A stretch of 64,000 bases of DNA from Guyanagaster necrorhizus (Eukaryota > Basidiomycota > Agaricomycetes > Agaricales > Physalacriaceae), in the NCBI RefSeq assembly GCF_019112545.1, contig NW_025064930.1, forward strand, positions 210,032-274,031, written 5' to 3'. The notes below the pieces were generated by a model. That model had not been told where the DNA came from, did not search any database, and saw nothing but the letters and a program-made list of their open reading frames with translations. Each line of letters opens with the position of its first letter. Positions within the stretch are counted from its first letter, which is position 1. The translations under genes were made by a program, and so were the position numbers. Positions 33,122 to 45,479 of the stretch are shown one piece after another.

Positions 33122-33495
33122 ATCCCACACCGTATCCTCGAAACCATCACATTTCTTTGCGGAGGGATCCCGTCCCCATTATCGCACCTCCGTCAGATCA
33201 CACAGCGATGCTGGCTTTGTCATCCGAAGCCCAGGCTAAACGTCGGTTACAACTGTACGTTTTGCGGGAGCATCAGCGTCATCAAATATGGGAACTAGGA
33301 TGCCGTAATCAAACCTCCACATTTGATGATTGGGAGAACGCCATCGGCATAGGCCAGAAGTTGCGGCGGAAAGTTGTAGGATGGATTCTTGAGGTATGTC
33401 GATCATTGCTAATGAACACCTTTTCACTGATGAATCGTAGGCCACCTTGCGACGCCATGAAGGCGAAGATCTACACGACCAAATCACGGCCCTCT

Positions 33496-34624
33496 CTACC
33501 TCAAGAGAGACTCGGTTTCATGCGGCATATCTCTTCCTTCTCTTTTTCTTCTGTTCTGGTGGGGCAGAAGGAGTGGACGTGTAACACCGAACCTTGAAGG
33601 GAGAAAAAGCTCCGGTGGTAGATGCACATAGTTGTTCCTCTGAACAGGCACAGGTTCCGGCGATGATGGTGCTGTCGGTATCCAACCGGGATCAGGGGGT
33701 GAGTTCCCGAGGTGAGGAATATGAAAAGTGCCAGTCGGTGTGATGATGCGCGTCTAAAAGGCTATATGAGTCCCGGTTCCGCAAGATATATATGATACGG
33801 ACATATGTGCTTGAGGTCGACCCAGAGCTGCCGGATGAGGAAGAAGACAACAAAGTGTCAGCTCGGAGTGATTGCGCGCGACGTAGGCTTGCTGGCTGGG
33901 AAACTGAATATGAGCGGTGAGTTGGTCGGGCCTTCTTCCTCGGAGAAGGCATATCATGATCCTTTCGTTCAGAACGAGAGCGCTTCCAGCCTCTAAACCT
34001 TCATATAACAATGAGATCTGAAAAAGACAAGGCTTTGCTGACGTACGTAGGAGTCGTTTCATCGGTAATGGTAGAGCATCTGATACAGACAACGTCAGTA
34101 CGAACGCTAGGAAAAATAGGTGCAACACACCGGCTGCGACAACTTTGAATCCTTTTGGGACTACGAATGTCTTCAAGAGCGTCTTCCCGTGGACGTTTTG
34201 TATTGCCTTCTGATCCTGGCGAGAAATAGATATGCGAAGCAGGGCTCACGGCTGAGAAAGAATAATTGCGATCCATGCTGGGTGTAGCGGTAGGGAGAAT
34301 ATTTTGAGGAAATGAGCGTAAAAATGAGTGTTCGGTAGACGGCTGTCGAATCATGGAAGTACAAAATCCGGAGTGTCTCTTTTCCTCCATTTCCAAGAGG
34401 TACTGGAGGGCATCAGAGAAGTCGTCGCACCATGACGTCATCTGTGATGAGGAACGTTGTGCTGGTGCAGAAAAGTCGTTGCCATCGGATTCTATCGCAC
34501 CGTCGTCTTCATTAGATTCGGAAGATAGTTCGTCCTCAAGGCTTCCAGACTCTTCTTTGATAGAGCCTAGTGATTTCGTACGGGACCGAGATAGAGGAAT
34601 CCGGGAGCACCGCCAAGAGAACAT
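33496..34624 (-). CDS. Hypothetical Ser/Arg-rich, probably nuclear protein
   Basis: Exons 34624..34131, 34079..34047, 33998..33803 and 33753..33496 keep phase and give 326 aa. The N-terminal part has Arg/Ser basic clusters (RIPLSRSRTKSLGS) followed by an acidic Ser/Glu stretch (SLEDELSSESNEDDGAIES). The middle carries candidate nuclear-localisation signals (KRPRED, SPKRIQ, PRKKARP) and the C-terminal part is Pro-rich (PPDPGWIPTAPSSPEPVPV). There is no recognisable domain, signal peptide or membrane segment. The small 33-nt second exon and the third-intron acceptor (ATGAAG) are the weakest points of the model. Confidence 0.5.
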
Positions 34625-34935
34625 GGAGGGAAAAGGAAGAATATGCAAGTAAGGAAAAGGAAGAAGGCTGGTGTGACATGCCGTACGCGTCTCGCTCACG
34701 TGATAGTTTATCAGCGCGTCTGTTATCTTATCTCCCCGGCCGGTATGCGTTCGCGGGGCTTCGGGACGGTAGACCGATAGCAACTTCAACCACGACCGAA
34801 CGCGATGTACTAGCACGACCCACCATGCCCATATTATGCAATATCGGTAACATCTTAACCATATGCATACCTCAGAAGATATTCATATGTCAGCAGAACA
34901 TGAATACCGAACGCTTTACACCAGTCAGGGAAAAT

Positions 34936-35590
34936 CTACGAGTTTATGAGTGAGCCCTGAGCAATGAGTTGAGGATCAGTTGATAACTGTTCGCAGAAGA
35001 AACATAATGTGCCTTTACTATCCAATTTTGTAGGAGACCCTCGGAATTTCAGCCGCTCTATATGAGGGGAGGACCGAGCACAATATTTGGTGTGGTATGT
35101 AATGCCAATGAGTGAAGAATGTGATGTCGCGGACATTTGGGACGCTGGAAAATAGCGCAACACCCTCATGGAGCACGAAAGCTACAGAAAGCTTTGTCTC
35201 GGCGCCTTCAAAGTCAAGCCCGAAGATCTGCAAGGTCTTGATATTTGGCAGCAACGCCAGACATCTCGCCAAATTTTGTGAGTGTGACTGACACGGTCCT
35301 GAAATGTTTCAGATAATATCTGTCAAGGACGAAATAAAACATACTCCACATAGATAGCGAGGCTTGGATCTCTGATAGAGACGAATCCAGCGTGTCGTAA
35401 CAATTCTGCCACTACTTCATGACCATATTTCCCAACCAAAGAATGGTTTGGACGGCCGTCATTCCGGAGGTTCTACTGGTGCAGGCTCCCAGATGCGTGT
35501 GAACCGCTCGAAGTAAATACTTGGGGATAAAGCAGGGTCATCGGGCCAGGATATCGGAATAGACGGCAGGTTGCAACATGACAGTAACGG
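34936..35590 (-). pseudogene. F-box/LRR-type fragment
   Basis: The minus-strand frame at 35272..35018 reads CLALLPNIKTLQIFGLDF and then FSSVPNVRDITFFTHWHYIP. This resembles the leucine-rich 'lPNiksL' repeats of Agaricomycete F-box proteins that lie after the F-box. Upstream (to about 35590) shifted frames contain further protein-like text but no intact start or F-box. It is probably a decayed member of that expanded family, unrelated in sequence to the two intact copies. Confidence 0.35.
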
Positions 35591-35686
35591 TCCGTGTTAG
35601 TAGATGGATCCGATGCAATTCAGTCTATTCGAAATTCGGACCGAGGAGCCGAATCTCCTTACTCACCCACATCCATCAGCCCCAGT

Positions 35687-36779
35687 ATGGAGGGCATTGA
35701 AGCACTTGTTTTTGATGTCTTTGGCACCGTTGTCGATTGGCATGGATCTGTATGCGCGGAACTAAAAGATCTGGGACAAAACCTGGCTTTAAACGGTGCG
35801 TTATGAGGACTAATCACCATCTTTCGCATGGTCGCTCGAACACTCTCTCGCAGCCGACTGGGATGCCTTCGCCACCGAATGGCGGAAAGGATACTTGACA
35901 AATACGTGTGCTCCCCCCATTCAATGATTTATTTACCTTCCCTGATAACTGATCCGTATAGATCCCGTATCGCCCGCGAAGGAGCCGGCAGCGGTCCTTT
36001 GAATGTTGACGTTCTGCACAGACAGGTGTTTTTCTCCTTCTTTGCCCCGGGCTGCTGCGCTACGAGAGCTTACATTGTACCCTTGCTAGATTCTGGACGA
36101 CATGCTGAGCTCGCCACGCTGGGCGCCCGTCGGTTCGAAGCTAGACGAGCAGACAAGAGCTCACCTGAACCTCGTCTGGCACCGCCTCAATGGCTCGTAC
36201 TCGACGAAATCAGTGCCGCTGAGGAATTGCACCTGACCCCCATTTGTCTGTATAGGATGGCCTGATACCGTCGAGGGCCTCTACCAGCTCAAAAAGCACG
36301 TCATTCTCACGACATTATCCAATGGGAATGTCAGACTGTTGGTAGACATGGTGGGGGGTTTCTACTCGACTCACATGGCTCACGTACTCACGAGGGCTTC
36401 GCAGGCGAAGCACGCGAACCTTCCTTGGGATCTGGTTCTGTCGGCCGAGCTGTTCTCGTGCTATAAGCCGTACGTCCCCACGCCCTTCAAAGTCAGGGTT
36501 CTCGCTGGCTCGGGCTGACGCGCGCTAATTAGGAACCCGGAAGCTTATCTGGGCGCTATCAAACACCTCTCCGTCCCACCGGAGAAGTGCGCTATGGTTG
36601 CGGCCCACATCTACGACCTCCGCGCCGCTGCGGCGGTTGGGATGAAGACGGTCTACGTCCAGAGACCTGGAGAAGCTCCTGAGAATGTCGTGGTCAAACC
36701 AAGTTCGGAGGGCGGCGAAGTTGACGTTGTGGTGCAGTCTTTTGTGGAGCTTGCTTCTCTGTTCAGCGAGACGCACTGA
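35687..36779 (+). CDS. Type II haloacid dehalogenase-like hydrolase (HAD superfamily)
   Basis: Seven exons (35687..35795, 35854..35905, 35962..36025, 36090..36192, 36256..36350, 36405..36469, 36533..36779) give 244 aa, the normal length for bacterial and fungal L-2-haloacid dehalogenase-like proteins. Motif I is VFDVFGTVVDW with nucleophile Asp10, motif II is TTLSNGN, motif III carries the Lys in CYKPNPEAY, and motif IV is MVAAHIYDLRAA. These fit the type II haloacid-dehalogenase subfamily, which hydrolyses 2-haloalkanoic acids through an Asp-ester. In fungi the natural substrate is usually unknown. It is likely cytosolic. Intron 4 appears to use a GC donor (AATG|GCTCGT), since a GT alternative two bases later would break the frame. 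Confidence 0.88.
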
Positions 36780-37489
36780 ATGAATGTTACCATGCCGTCA
36801 GGTGTGATAACTACACGCTTTGCTTTCACTACGGTCGGACTCGGAACGTCAGATTAACGTTTCGGTTATTGTATGGATCACTTGTTTATCGAGTTCCTGT
36901 ACCATGTTTTGTAGGCTTCTCTGCCACTAAGGCTCTAGTACTATGTCTACCTCCCGTTCTGTTTGTCAGTGTACCTGAGAATTCGGAAGATCATTGTGAA
37001 AAAATTTCCTCATTGATCTAGGTTCAAGCAGGTGGATGTTGGATGATGCATCATCATCGTCTTCGCCAAATTTGCGCGACTCGGGCCTACCACAACAACG
37101 TTGGTTCCTCGGGTTATTTTTATGATTAATATTGTCGTATAGCTAGCTCAAGTTGACATTCATCTGTTTCTTTTTCGATGTAGTGGAGTGGTGCATGCAT
37201 AAGTGATCTCGATCCAGTGAAAAACGTTGGACAGTGTTAGTTGTCGATCATCTCGATATTCAATTTTTCAATCGCTACTAGCGACACTTTCCCCCCTCCC
37301 CAAGGTCAGATAATCCACATAAAGCGATTGTATATCTTTTACAACAGGATTACGGTAACGTAATCAGCCTCTTATAGGCCTAAGGTAGGTAACGAACGGT
37401 CTATATGCAGTGGGTGCTTGTGAGTACAAATGATTGGGCCAGTAAAGAAAACAACAAATGAAAATCCCTTAACGAAAAAAAAAAAATGT
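36780..37489. other. Convergent intergenic region
   Basis: Shared 3' flanks of the HAD gene and the GT90 gene. The sequence is AT-rich with no supported coding exon. Confidence 0.45.
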
Positions 37490-39693
37490 CTATTCCGACT
37501 TTTCCCAATGGTTATAGCTCATCGCGGCGCGATCCGTACTCATAACACGGGCATATTCCAGGAACACTCTGTAGCCGTCAGTCAGCCACGGACCCGGCAG
37601 AATAATGAGACTGAGGATACGAACCTATAATTATACGCTGTCATATCCTCCTTTCTCCAGAAAGTGTGACTCCAATCCCGGCCTGCGGAAGCAATCTTTC
37701 TTGCGAGATCATCGTGGTTGTTGTCTCCTTTCAGATCGCCATGGAAGAACACGAGGGTGTCCCAAAGATCGGAGTAGTCAACTTGTATGGGGATGTAGTG
37801 GACCCAGGGCATGAGCCTGTCCGTAAACCTGAACGCAGAGTGAGTTTAGCTAGGCACGGCACGGTGGTCAGAGAGAGTCACGAACCATTCGGGATAGATA
37901 GTCGACTTGAAGATGAGGGCGTGAGAGGACATGAGCCGTTTAAAACGCCCGGACCATGCGTTGCCGTCGACCTACATAGAAGAGATTGATTGAGCAACGA
38001 AGGAAAACGGAAACCCAAACACGACCACTGACATCAAAGATATACTTGTACCTTGCCTGCTCCGTCTGTGACTGCCCTTTCGTGAACTCGTACAACGTGG
38101 CCAAGACCTTGCAAACCTCAGGATCACACTGTCCAGGATCGTTCGAGAACGCCATGTCGAGCATCGCCGGCCCGTACCTCGCCTTCGGAACCAACTGGCC
38201 CTTCCCCACTGGGTCATCCTTCGAAGTCGGTGGAGCCAAAATCTTCACGTTATCATCCATGCCTTTCTCGACCCAGTCCATCATCCGTATGCGTTGCGAA
38301 AGGGGCCACTCCAGGTCCCGATTGTGATAGATCCCCGTCGTGCGGCCTCGCCACTGCAGTCGATCATCGGTCTTCTTCTCCCATACGATGTCTTCCTCGT
38401 CGGAGAGCTCTCCCAGCCAGCTGACCATGTGCGCGATGGTGATGTCATGATGCAGGAGAGTCTGGGAGTAGGCGAAAGAGGGGAACATTCGGTGGGAGGG
38501 AACAGGGCCTTTTCCCCAGGGGAGGAACTGGCCGTGTTCGCGAAGGAGGTGTGGATGCAGGCAGGGATCCATTGTCTTTCTGTGGTCGAAGACGAAGGTT
38601 TTAGGAGCGTCTGGTGGCGGGGGCGGCCAGGATACATTGAAGTTGAAGTCGATGGGATCTTTCCAGGCGGGCGAAGTTGGGTCGCAGCCTGAGATCCATC
38701 CGTGATACTTGATAGGAACGACGGGATGCTCGACATCGATATCTGTAGACAGCGTTAGCTTGGCAAAGGGAAAAAATAAAATAAAGCAGGATGACGTACA
38801 AGTCCCTGCACGAGCGTGTTCGAGGGCTTTCTCCCGGAGTTCCCAGTCCGTAGCATGCTCCGGATTGTCATGCGGCTGGAAGACGGCGCGGAAGGGTGGC
38901 AGGAAATCGTCGACGTCTTCGAGTAGTTCACTAAGCATGCGGGTACCATCAAAGACGCGGTCGTGAGTACTGGAGTCGCGGATGGTATAGTTGACAAGTC
39001 CGGCACGGTGTCCTTCCTCTTTACCAAAAGTAAACGAGTCTTCGTGACCCTCCCATTCTCTGACGATCCTGATTAGATCGACCGGGTTGACGCCCCAATA
39101 AGGCTCGAGGTCTCGGTATATCTGGTCGTACTCGTCTGGAAGCTGAACGTTGTTCTTCTCAACATATTCCCACCTACGTACACACACAAGCTTAATTGCG
39201 AATAAGTGAAAAAAAGGGGAAGCGCTCACCATTTATCGAATCCACGAGGAGGAGCTCGCTTATATCGGCGCTCGTATTCGATCACTGCCTCGTTGAGAGT
39301 CTTACTCGCACGCTGCAGCTTGGCTTCCCACTTCTTCTCTGAAAATTCGATGAGCTGGTAGATAGGATGCGGGCCCTCTGGATTCATTTCAAGCAGCCCG
39401 TTCGACAAGAATTTGTGCATGGGCAGACTGCCTGTTTCAGCTGCGATCTTTTTGTCCGCTGCGTTGTGCTGCAAGTTTCCTAGACCTCCGAAATTCCCCC
39501 ACGAATGGTACACGGGTTTGGCGTGTTCTACCGCAACGGGTTCGATGAAAGTCTTGAATGTTATATTAGTGGTATGCGATCCGTAGAGATTTGTCCAGAA
39601 TCCGCCGGCAATAATAAAGAGAGTAAAGACCGTGATGATGGCCACTTGCCGCCCTTGGCTTGCCCTACGATGAGTTGGAGTAACTCGTAGCAT
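37490..39693 (-). CDS. Glycosyltransferase family 90 (CAP10-like), type II membrane protein
   Basis: Six minus-strand exons (39693..39230, 39173..38800, 38742..38033, 37971..37886, 37828..37625, 37568..37490) give 638 aa with consistent phases. A short cytosolic tail, one transmembrane helix (about residues 17-34) and a lumenal domain indicate a Golgi type II membrane protein. The C-terminal half holds the GT90 signatures: [13 protein letters not shown], a GPVPSHR segment, a [15 protein letters not shown] block (the conserved WRG(S/T)T region), [15 protein letters not shown], and then [15 protein letters not shown]. The family includes Cryptococcus Cap10 and xylosyl- or glucosyltransferases acting on polysaccharides. 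The exact donor and acceptor here are unknown. The last exon ends EKSE. Confidence 0.9.
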
Positions 39694-42154
39694 ACTGAAC
39701 AAAAAACGGAGGACAGATGGGAGGGAAAGGGGGAATGAGTGTTAAGGGGTTCTATCACGCCAAATTAAACTGAAGAGGGGTATCGTTATTTACGGAGGCC
39801 ATATCCGGAGCAATTTTATCATGACAGCGCGGAGTATACTTAGAAGGCAAGGCGCGTGTCTTGTATTGTAAGCCTTTGATGCCCCGTCAGTGTCACATAA
39901 AACCGAACGGTTCCGTTACTGTTCGATTATCGTTCGAAAGATTTTGTGTGGTTGGGCGCGACAGCCGATGATTACCATGCTAAGGCCTGTGCAGCACTCC
40001 TAAAGCAGTCGTGACAGTCTACTGCGCACATTAGTTGCCTGTCAAATCTTCCAAATGTTTTACTAGCCTGTTTCTTCCGCAAAACAGAACTGGAAAAGAA
40101 ACTACCAAAAATGGATGCAGGACCCGTGGACTTGTGCCTTCTTTTCCTTGTTTCGGCATCCCGCTTCAAGGTACGCACTGGGTACGCAAAGCTGCGCTCA
40201 AGTTCTCAGCGGCTGACATTTTACTATCAAATCAGGATCATCCAGGCATGAACAGGCATGGACGAGACTCGGAATTGAAAGTGTACGCTGCATTCCTGCC
40301 TCCGTGTACACAGTTCGATAAGGCACCTGAGGATTACGATGTTTCCCTGGCGACCACGACGTCGATATCCGTGAAACTATCAAGTGCAGATTGAAAGGAT
40401 TCGTTTATTCCTGAACTCCTTTCTCCGCGATGTCGGTGATAACTAACAACAGAGTGAGATGACAGTATCTGGGTGAATAGGTAAGTAAAAGGGTCCACGT
40501 AGATATCAGGGATTTGGAAGTTGATTGGTAACAATCGCAGTCCTGGGCCGCCAACGAGCGATGAAACGCCGCCATCCTTCTCCTTCTAACAGGACGGCGA
40601 CTATATGTCTTAGAGGCCTTCCGTTCAGTACTACTAGTAGTACTACCTGTAACTTACAGTAACTTGTGGTGTAACACAGGGATGGGTTTGTTTTCATATG
40701 CTTCTGCGCTGTTATCGAATCTTGATTTGCTGCCAGACACGGCAAGACTTCGCTATCAATGAAATACCGAAATTTTGAAGCTCTGCCACTTTTCCTTTTG
40801 AGATCCTTGTTCCCTCTCATTTTTATCAAATTTTATGGCGACGATAAACCGTTCCTTAGCAAATAAAATGAGAACCGAGCTTGGCCCACTCATTTGTTTG
40901 CATTCTAATATGCTCTTCATCGCATCAAGCTTAGTTCATAGGCGGGCCGTACATTATTTCACTCCGTTTAATCAGTTTCTTATCTGCATTGTTCACATCT
41001 TAGCCATATGAACACCAGGCGCGCTGGCAACTTCCAAGTTGGACGCGACGCGGCTCAGATCATGTGAAACTGATGTCATTCGAAGATTGCATCAACTAGG
41101 GGTTACAGGACAATGCTTAAACACGAATCATCATCTTTGACCCCAGGAACTGGAGAATTCAACATATCCTAACTAAAGGAACCTCCAAAATGCCTTCTAT
41201 CACTTCTCGTTTTTCTCATCTGCGGATGATAAGTGTTAGATACTGATTCACCTGAACGAAAGGTTAGACAGGTCTGGGACCAACCGGACTGGTCATGTGA
41301 TGCCCGCAAGATGGAGTGGCCCTGCCAACAGAAACAAACTCTATGATTTTACCAGTCACCCGCGTCGGTAGGCGTTTTTCACCTTCTCACTAAGACGCCT
41401 CCGCGACTCGACTTTGGCTGGTCGGGACCTCGCTGGAGACAACAGCGATGTCCGGATCCTCACTGTCGAATTGGGATGGTAGTTTAACGGATCAAAAACA
41501 CTCAGATGCAGACCATTCTTCACTTCAGGGGCCAAATAGTGCCAACGCCCTTGGTTATTATGGATCCATGTCGCGTTGTCATCCCCCATATAATGGTATC
41601 GAGGGTACTTTTGTCACTGTCAATGACGTTGTGCAAACTGTACCTGTTAGCGGGATCAACGAGGCACGTGGCGTCCCTAAGTATTTATTTTGATTTCTCA
41701 CGTCGCGTCTAGTCGCAATCATCCAGAAATATTTACAGCGCATCGTATCCTTCGTATAGTTATTTGACGGCTTCACCAAGTTTACCCTCTTCGTGGTACT
41801 CACCGGTAATGCCCTCATTTTCGTCCTCCCGTCACCTGGACTCAAGTCGTCGTCTAGTTCTACCCAGCCACCACGCAAGTCGATCCGTCAATATATGATT
41901 CACAAGTAGCAATGCAAACGACCAACTTTCCTGCCGAGGATAATTGCTTTCTTCATAATGACGAAGAAGCTGCGAGCTTCATTCCGCAGGTCTGTCTTCC
42001 TTGTTTTTTTTTTCCCTCTGGAACAACTAGGATTGCTTACCCGATGTCGGATAGAACATGTCATCGCATGCAGCAGACGATGTGGTGGCCATAACGAAAT
42101 CCAATGTACGTGTCTCGTAACACCTTAGACACGCCCTTATCCAAAGTATAATAG
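39694..42154. other. Gene-poor interval
   Basis: No gene is supported. A 52-nt open stretch at 41912 (ATGCAAACGACC...) followed by a GT donor could be a 5' exon of the zinc-finger gene, but I found no phase-consistent join. Frames around 41448-41690 have no recognisable family. Confidence 0.4.
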
Positions 42155-44863
42155 ATGTCTGCCTCATTCCTCTCTCAAGATCCCCAGGACTCATCCATTC
42201 AAATTCCCGAAGACCGACTATCGCAGTCACTATTCACTCCCGAACCTACTTCACCTTTTTTTCTGTCGCCACTCTTCACTCCCGAACCTACTTCACCTTC
42301 TTATCTGTCGCCACTCTTCACACCTTCGCCCCCTCCGAAGCGTCGTCGAATTCTCATGTCCCACGTTGCGATGCCACCCTTATCTCATCACCAGGATGCC
42401 AGTAGGACCGTGACAGTTTCAAGGGGCCCTAGGGAAGCCAAAGCCAAAGCAGTAGACCTCATACGAGAGCATCAAATGCTTCGCACCGCTTACCAGGAGG
42501 AGGAAGCCCAGATGGTGAACGGCCCTTACAGCAGTAGCTTTCGTCCGCTCATGATAAAACGCAAACGCCCACAAAGTCGAACGTATAGCTCTCAGGACGA
42601 GATCTCAGCGGTGGTGCAACCAAGTCCAAGTAGACAAGCCGAAGTTAGCTCATCACCCAGAAACCGGAGTGTACTGTCAATCGAGGGTATGTCTTCGCCG
42701 CCGCCGCCGAGAAAGAAGAGAAAGAGGGATGAGGTGCTTATTGGCGTGGACGAGTATAATCCGTGTCCAGATGTGAGCGGGAGGGCGAGCGTTATCTGGG
42801 ATCTATTGCCGAAGAAACCAATGGTCAAGTCAAAGCCTTCCAAGCGAATGGAGTCCGTCAGGTCGCGAACACACTCAGTTGAGGCACGCATGAAGTCAGT
42901 CAACTGTCGCGCGAAGACCATCGAGGAGTCTCTCAGCCCCGACCAGGAACCAGTCATGACTTTCTCAGTTGACTACGATGATACTCTGGAGCATGTGCGC
43001 CCCATCGATGCCCGCGAGGGGATCTATGAATACTCCATGCAAAACGATAATCCCGATACCGTTACCGAAGAAGCTTTGTCTATGAACCTGCAGTTCGTCC
43101 GGAGACGGCTGGATGGCGATACTGTTGCCAAAGATATAGAATGGCATGATCCTGAGGCAGAATCGGGACTTGGAGTCGACGTCGGGACTTCCCCACCCCC
43201 GCCTATGTCTGCAAAGGCCAGAGGCAAACAAAGAGCCGTTCCCACCGTCCCTGCAGAGGACATCTTGCTTTCTCCGGCATACGATATCGATACGAACCTC
43301 GACAACAATTATGTATACCTCGAAGACGATCATTCCGTCTCCCATGATCCCCACACAGGTCTATCGGAGCCACAAGTTGGTCCTGCGATGTATTTTCCCC
43401 TTGTACAACATTTTCCTATTCACAATTCAGCTACTTCTTTCCCTTCCTCGACGTCGTTTCAAGCAAAGGAGCAGCTACTTAGTCCCCTCCACGATTCTTC
43501 TTTCCAAGGCAATTCGCGTTTGCAGGATTCCACTCTTGGTTTGCGGTGCCATCGGTTAGAGGACTCAGAACTGTTGCACAATGGTACTATCGACCCGTCT
43601 CTTTTGAGTGGTTTTGAGTTTATGGACTATTCGTCGCTGTCATCGTCGCCGTGGGGATCTCCTCCCAAGAACAAGTCGCTGTCGCCGTCATGTCTACCAA
43701 ACCCACCTTCCACTCCCGTTCAAATTGAAGCAGAAATGCATCCTTTACCATCTCCGCAATGTCCCACCGTCACAGCGGACCAGCCAAAATTCCACGGTAT
43801 GCTGGGTGAATCGGAGATGTCGGACTTGACTTCCCTTGAAGACAGCAGTTGTCCGTACATTGATCCGATCCCTCTCGAACCTCCTCCATCGCCAAAGCTG
43901 AAAAAAACGTTTCCAGTGAAAGTGGGCCCTCCCGTCCGGGGGAAGAGATCCGAGTGGCCTATGATGGACAAGGAATCCTTTTGCCATCAGTGCAGAAACC
44001 GCTCGTTTCGAGCATCCGTGTATTGCGGGTGCGGGAAGGCATACTGTGTCAGGTGCATTAAGATAAGGTGGGGGTCGATCGTTCTCAGCAGATGGGTGGC
44101 CCATTGACTTCTTTTCAGGTACGACAATTTGGAATTTGATGCCGATGCGAAAGATTTCGTTTGTCCGAAGTGTAACAATACGTGCACATGTGATATCTGC
44201 ACCAGGGCTAGAGGCGAGGTGTATCATTCAACGAGGGTTGATTCCACCAAGCGGGCACTGCCCACAACGCGTACAGTGGAAGCGGATCGCACGTCGGTTT
44301 CATATTCACGTTCTGGGCGAAAATCACTCAAGTCACGGAGGGCTAGGGACGCTGAGGGAATGTATACGGAAGAACGTAGTGCAGATCACAGCGCACTTTC
44401 GTCGCACGTCCTTGCTCGTACACAGCACCAGCGCCAACGTCATGTGCAACAATGCGACCCTCCACATGTTTCTATCCTCGGTGGTCGGACTACTATACCT
44501 CCGCTCAGTGAACGTAAGCAGGGTCCAGTGAAATTCTGGGGTACTATCTACGGGTTTTCTGGGGAGAAAGTTGGGACGGCATATACCGCGGAGGATGGGA
44601 GTTCCAATACGCTCTTGGTCCAGCGTTCCAGAGTGTTCGCTGGGGAGATTCAGCCTGTCTGGGGGCTAGGTACCAATCCGTTGTTGAGAGAAGTGGATCC
44701 TGCGACCAAAGTGGTGAACAAGGACACTCAGACGACTCGGAAGAGGAGGTTCGTCGGACAGCAGGCGCCCTTGTTTATGCCCTTTCGGACGATAGATTCC
44801 TCCGGAGTTATGGAATATGGGTCGGATGCGGATGCTGATGGAGATGACGATCCTGAGTGCTAG
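42155..44863 (+). CDS. CDCA7-type zinc-finger (zf-4CXXC_R1) protein
   Basis: Two exons (42155..44067, 44119..44863) give 885 aa. The first about 600 residues are low-complexity and basic, with a 14-residue LFTPEPTSP repeat near the start and basic clusters (PPPKRRR; RKKRKRDE). A cysteine-rich module follows: C610xxC613, C624xC626, C631xxC634, an Arg-Tyr pair at 638-639, then C653xxC656, C660xC662xxC665. This is the zf-4CXXC_R1 pattern of CDCA7. The C-terminal part has a family-like segment (VKFWGTIYGFSGEKVGTAYT) and an acidic tail. In animals CDCA7 recruits the HELLS remodeler to hemimethylated DNA for maintenance methylation, and fungal relatives are reported to co-occur with DNMT1 and HELLS. 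A nuclear, chromatin-related role is inferred, not shown. An upstream exon is possible. Confidence 0.78.
42233..42325 (+). repeat. 42-bp in-frame tandem repeat (14-aa unit)
   Basis: The unit starting TTCACTCCCGAACCTACTTC begins at 42233 and 42275, with a partial copy at 42317. It encodes LFTPEPTSPxxLSP repeats at the N-terminus of the zinc-finger protein. Confidence 0.85.
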
Positions 44864-45479
44864 GGAATAGGCTCATGCCCAATGACGAACATCCTGGGTT
44901 TGAGTGGCGGGGGGGGCGAAGCATTGGATCTTGATAAGATCGGCTTGATTGATGAGGACGTGACGTCGGCTGCTATCATGGCTCTGAAGCAGATTGGCGT
45001 GAACGCGATGGTTTCTACAGAGTAGATGCGTCGTTCGTCAGTGGAGTAGTTTTGGTTATTCTTACGATAAATGTATCTATAAAGTTGAAGTCCTCTTTGT
45101 AGCTTATATCCAAAGGATAAATGTACTATCGTATTGTTCAATGGCCATTGTATTCCTAACTGAACCTTTGGACAGTGTTTCCATCTTGCCGATGCCCGGG
45201 CCAGAGTGTAGCAATCGACCCTATTTGGCATATTTGACTGATTCACTCAGCCTTCCACAGCAACTGAGCACATTGTGTTAGGTTATGTTACGCCGCGTTG
45301 GCTCCGTGCGTCATGCGGGGGGCAGTCAAGCAAGATCACAAGGGTGTTTGTTCGGCTGCCGCGCGCGTTTGTTGACTTGTCAGTGCCATATTTATCTCTT
45401 GTTCACTTTTCATCATTCGACTCTAACGATACCCCCATAGCACTTTTACTAACCCCCCCTTCCCCCCCAACTATTGCTC
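44864..45479. other. Intergenic
   Basis: The 3' flank of the zinc-finger gene and the 5' flank of the coiled-coil gene. A pyrimidine-rich CCCCCC stretch lies just before the chosen start codon. No further feature is supported. Confidence 0.4.

Noticed and set aside
33157..33597. 146-codon plus-strand frame between the two unknown minus-strand genes
   Set aside because: It overlaps coding-looking minus-strand exons at both ends and resembles no family. The minus-strand reading is preferred.
37986..38692. Several plus-strand frames of 60-130 codons
   Set aside because: They are shadows of exon 3 of the GT90 gene, whose motifs and phases are clear on the minus strand.
41448..41693. 81-codon plus-strand frame considered as a small gene
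   Set aside because: It has no splice context, no recognisable motif and an ordinary length for a chance frame.
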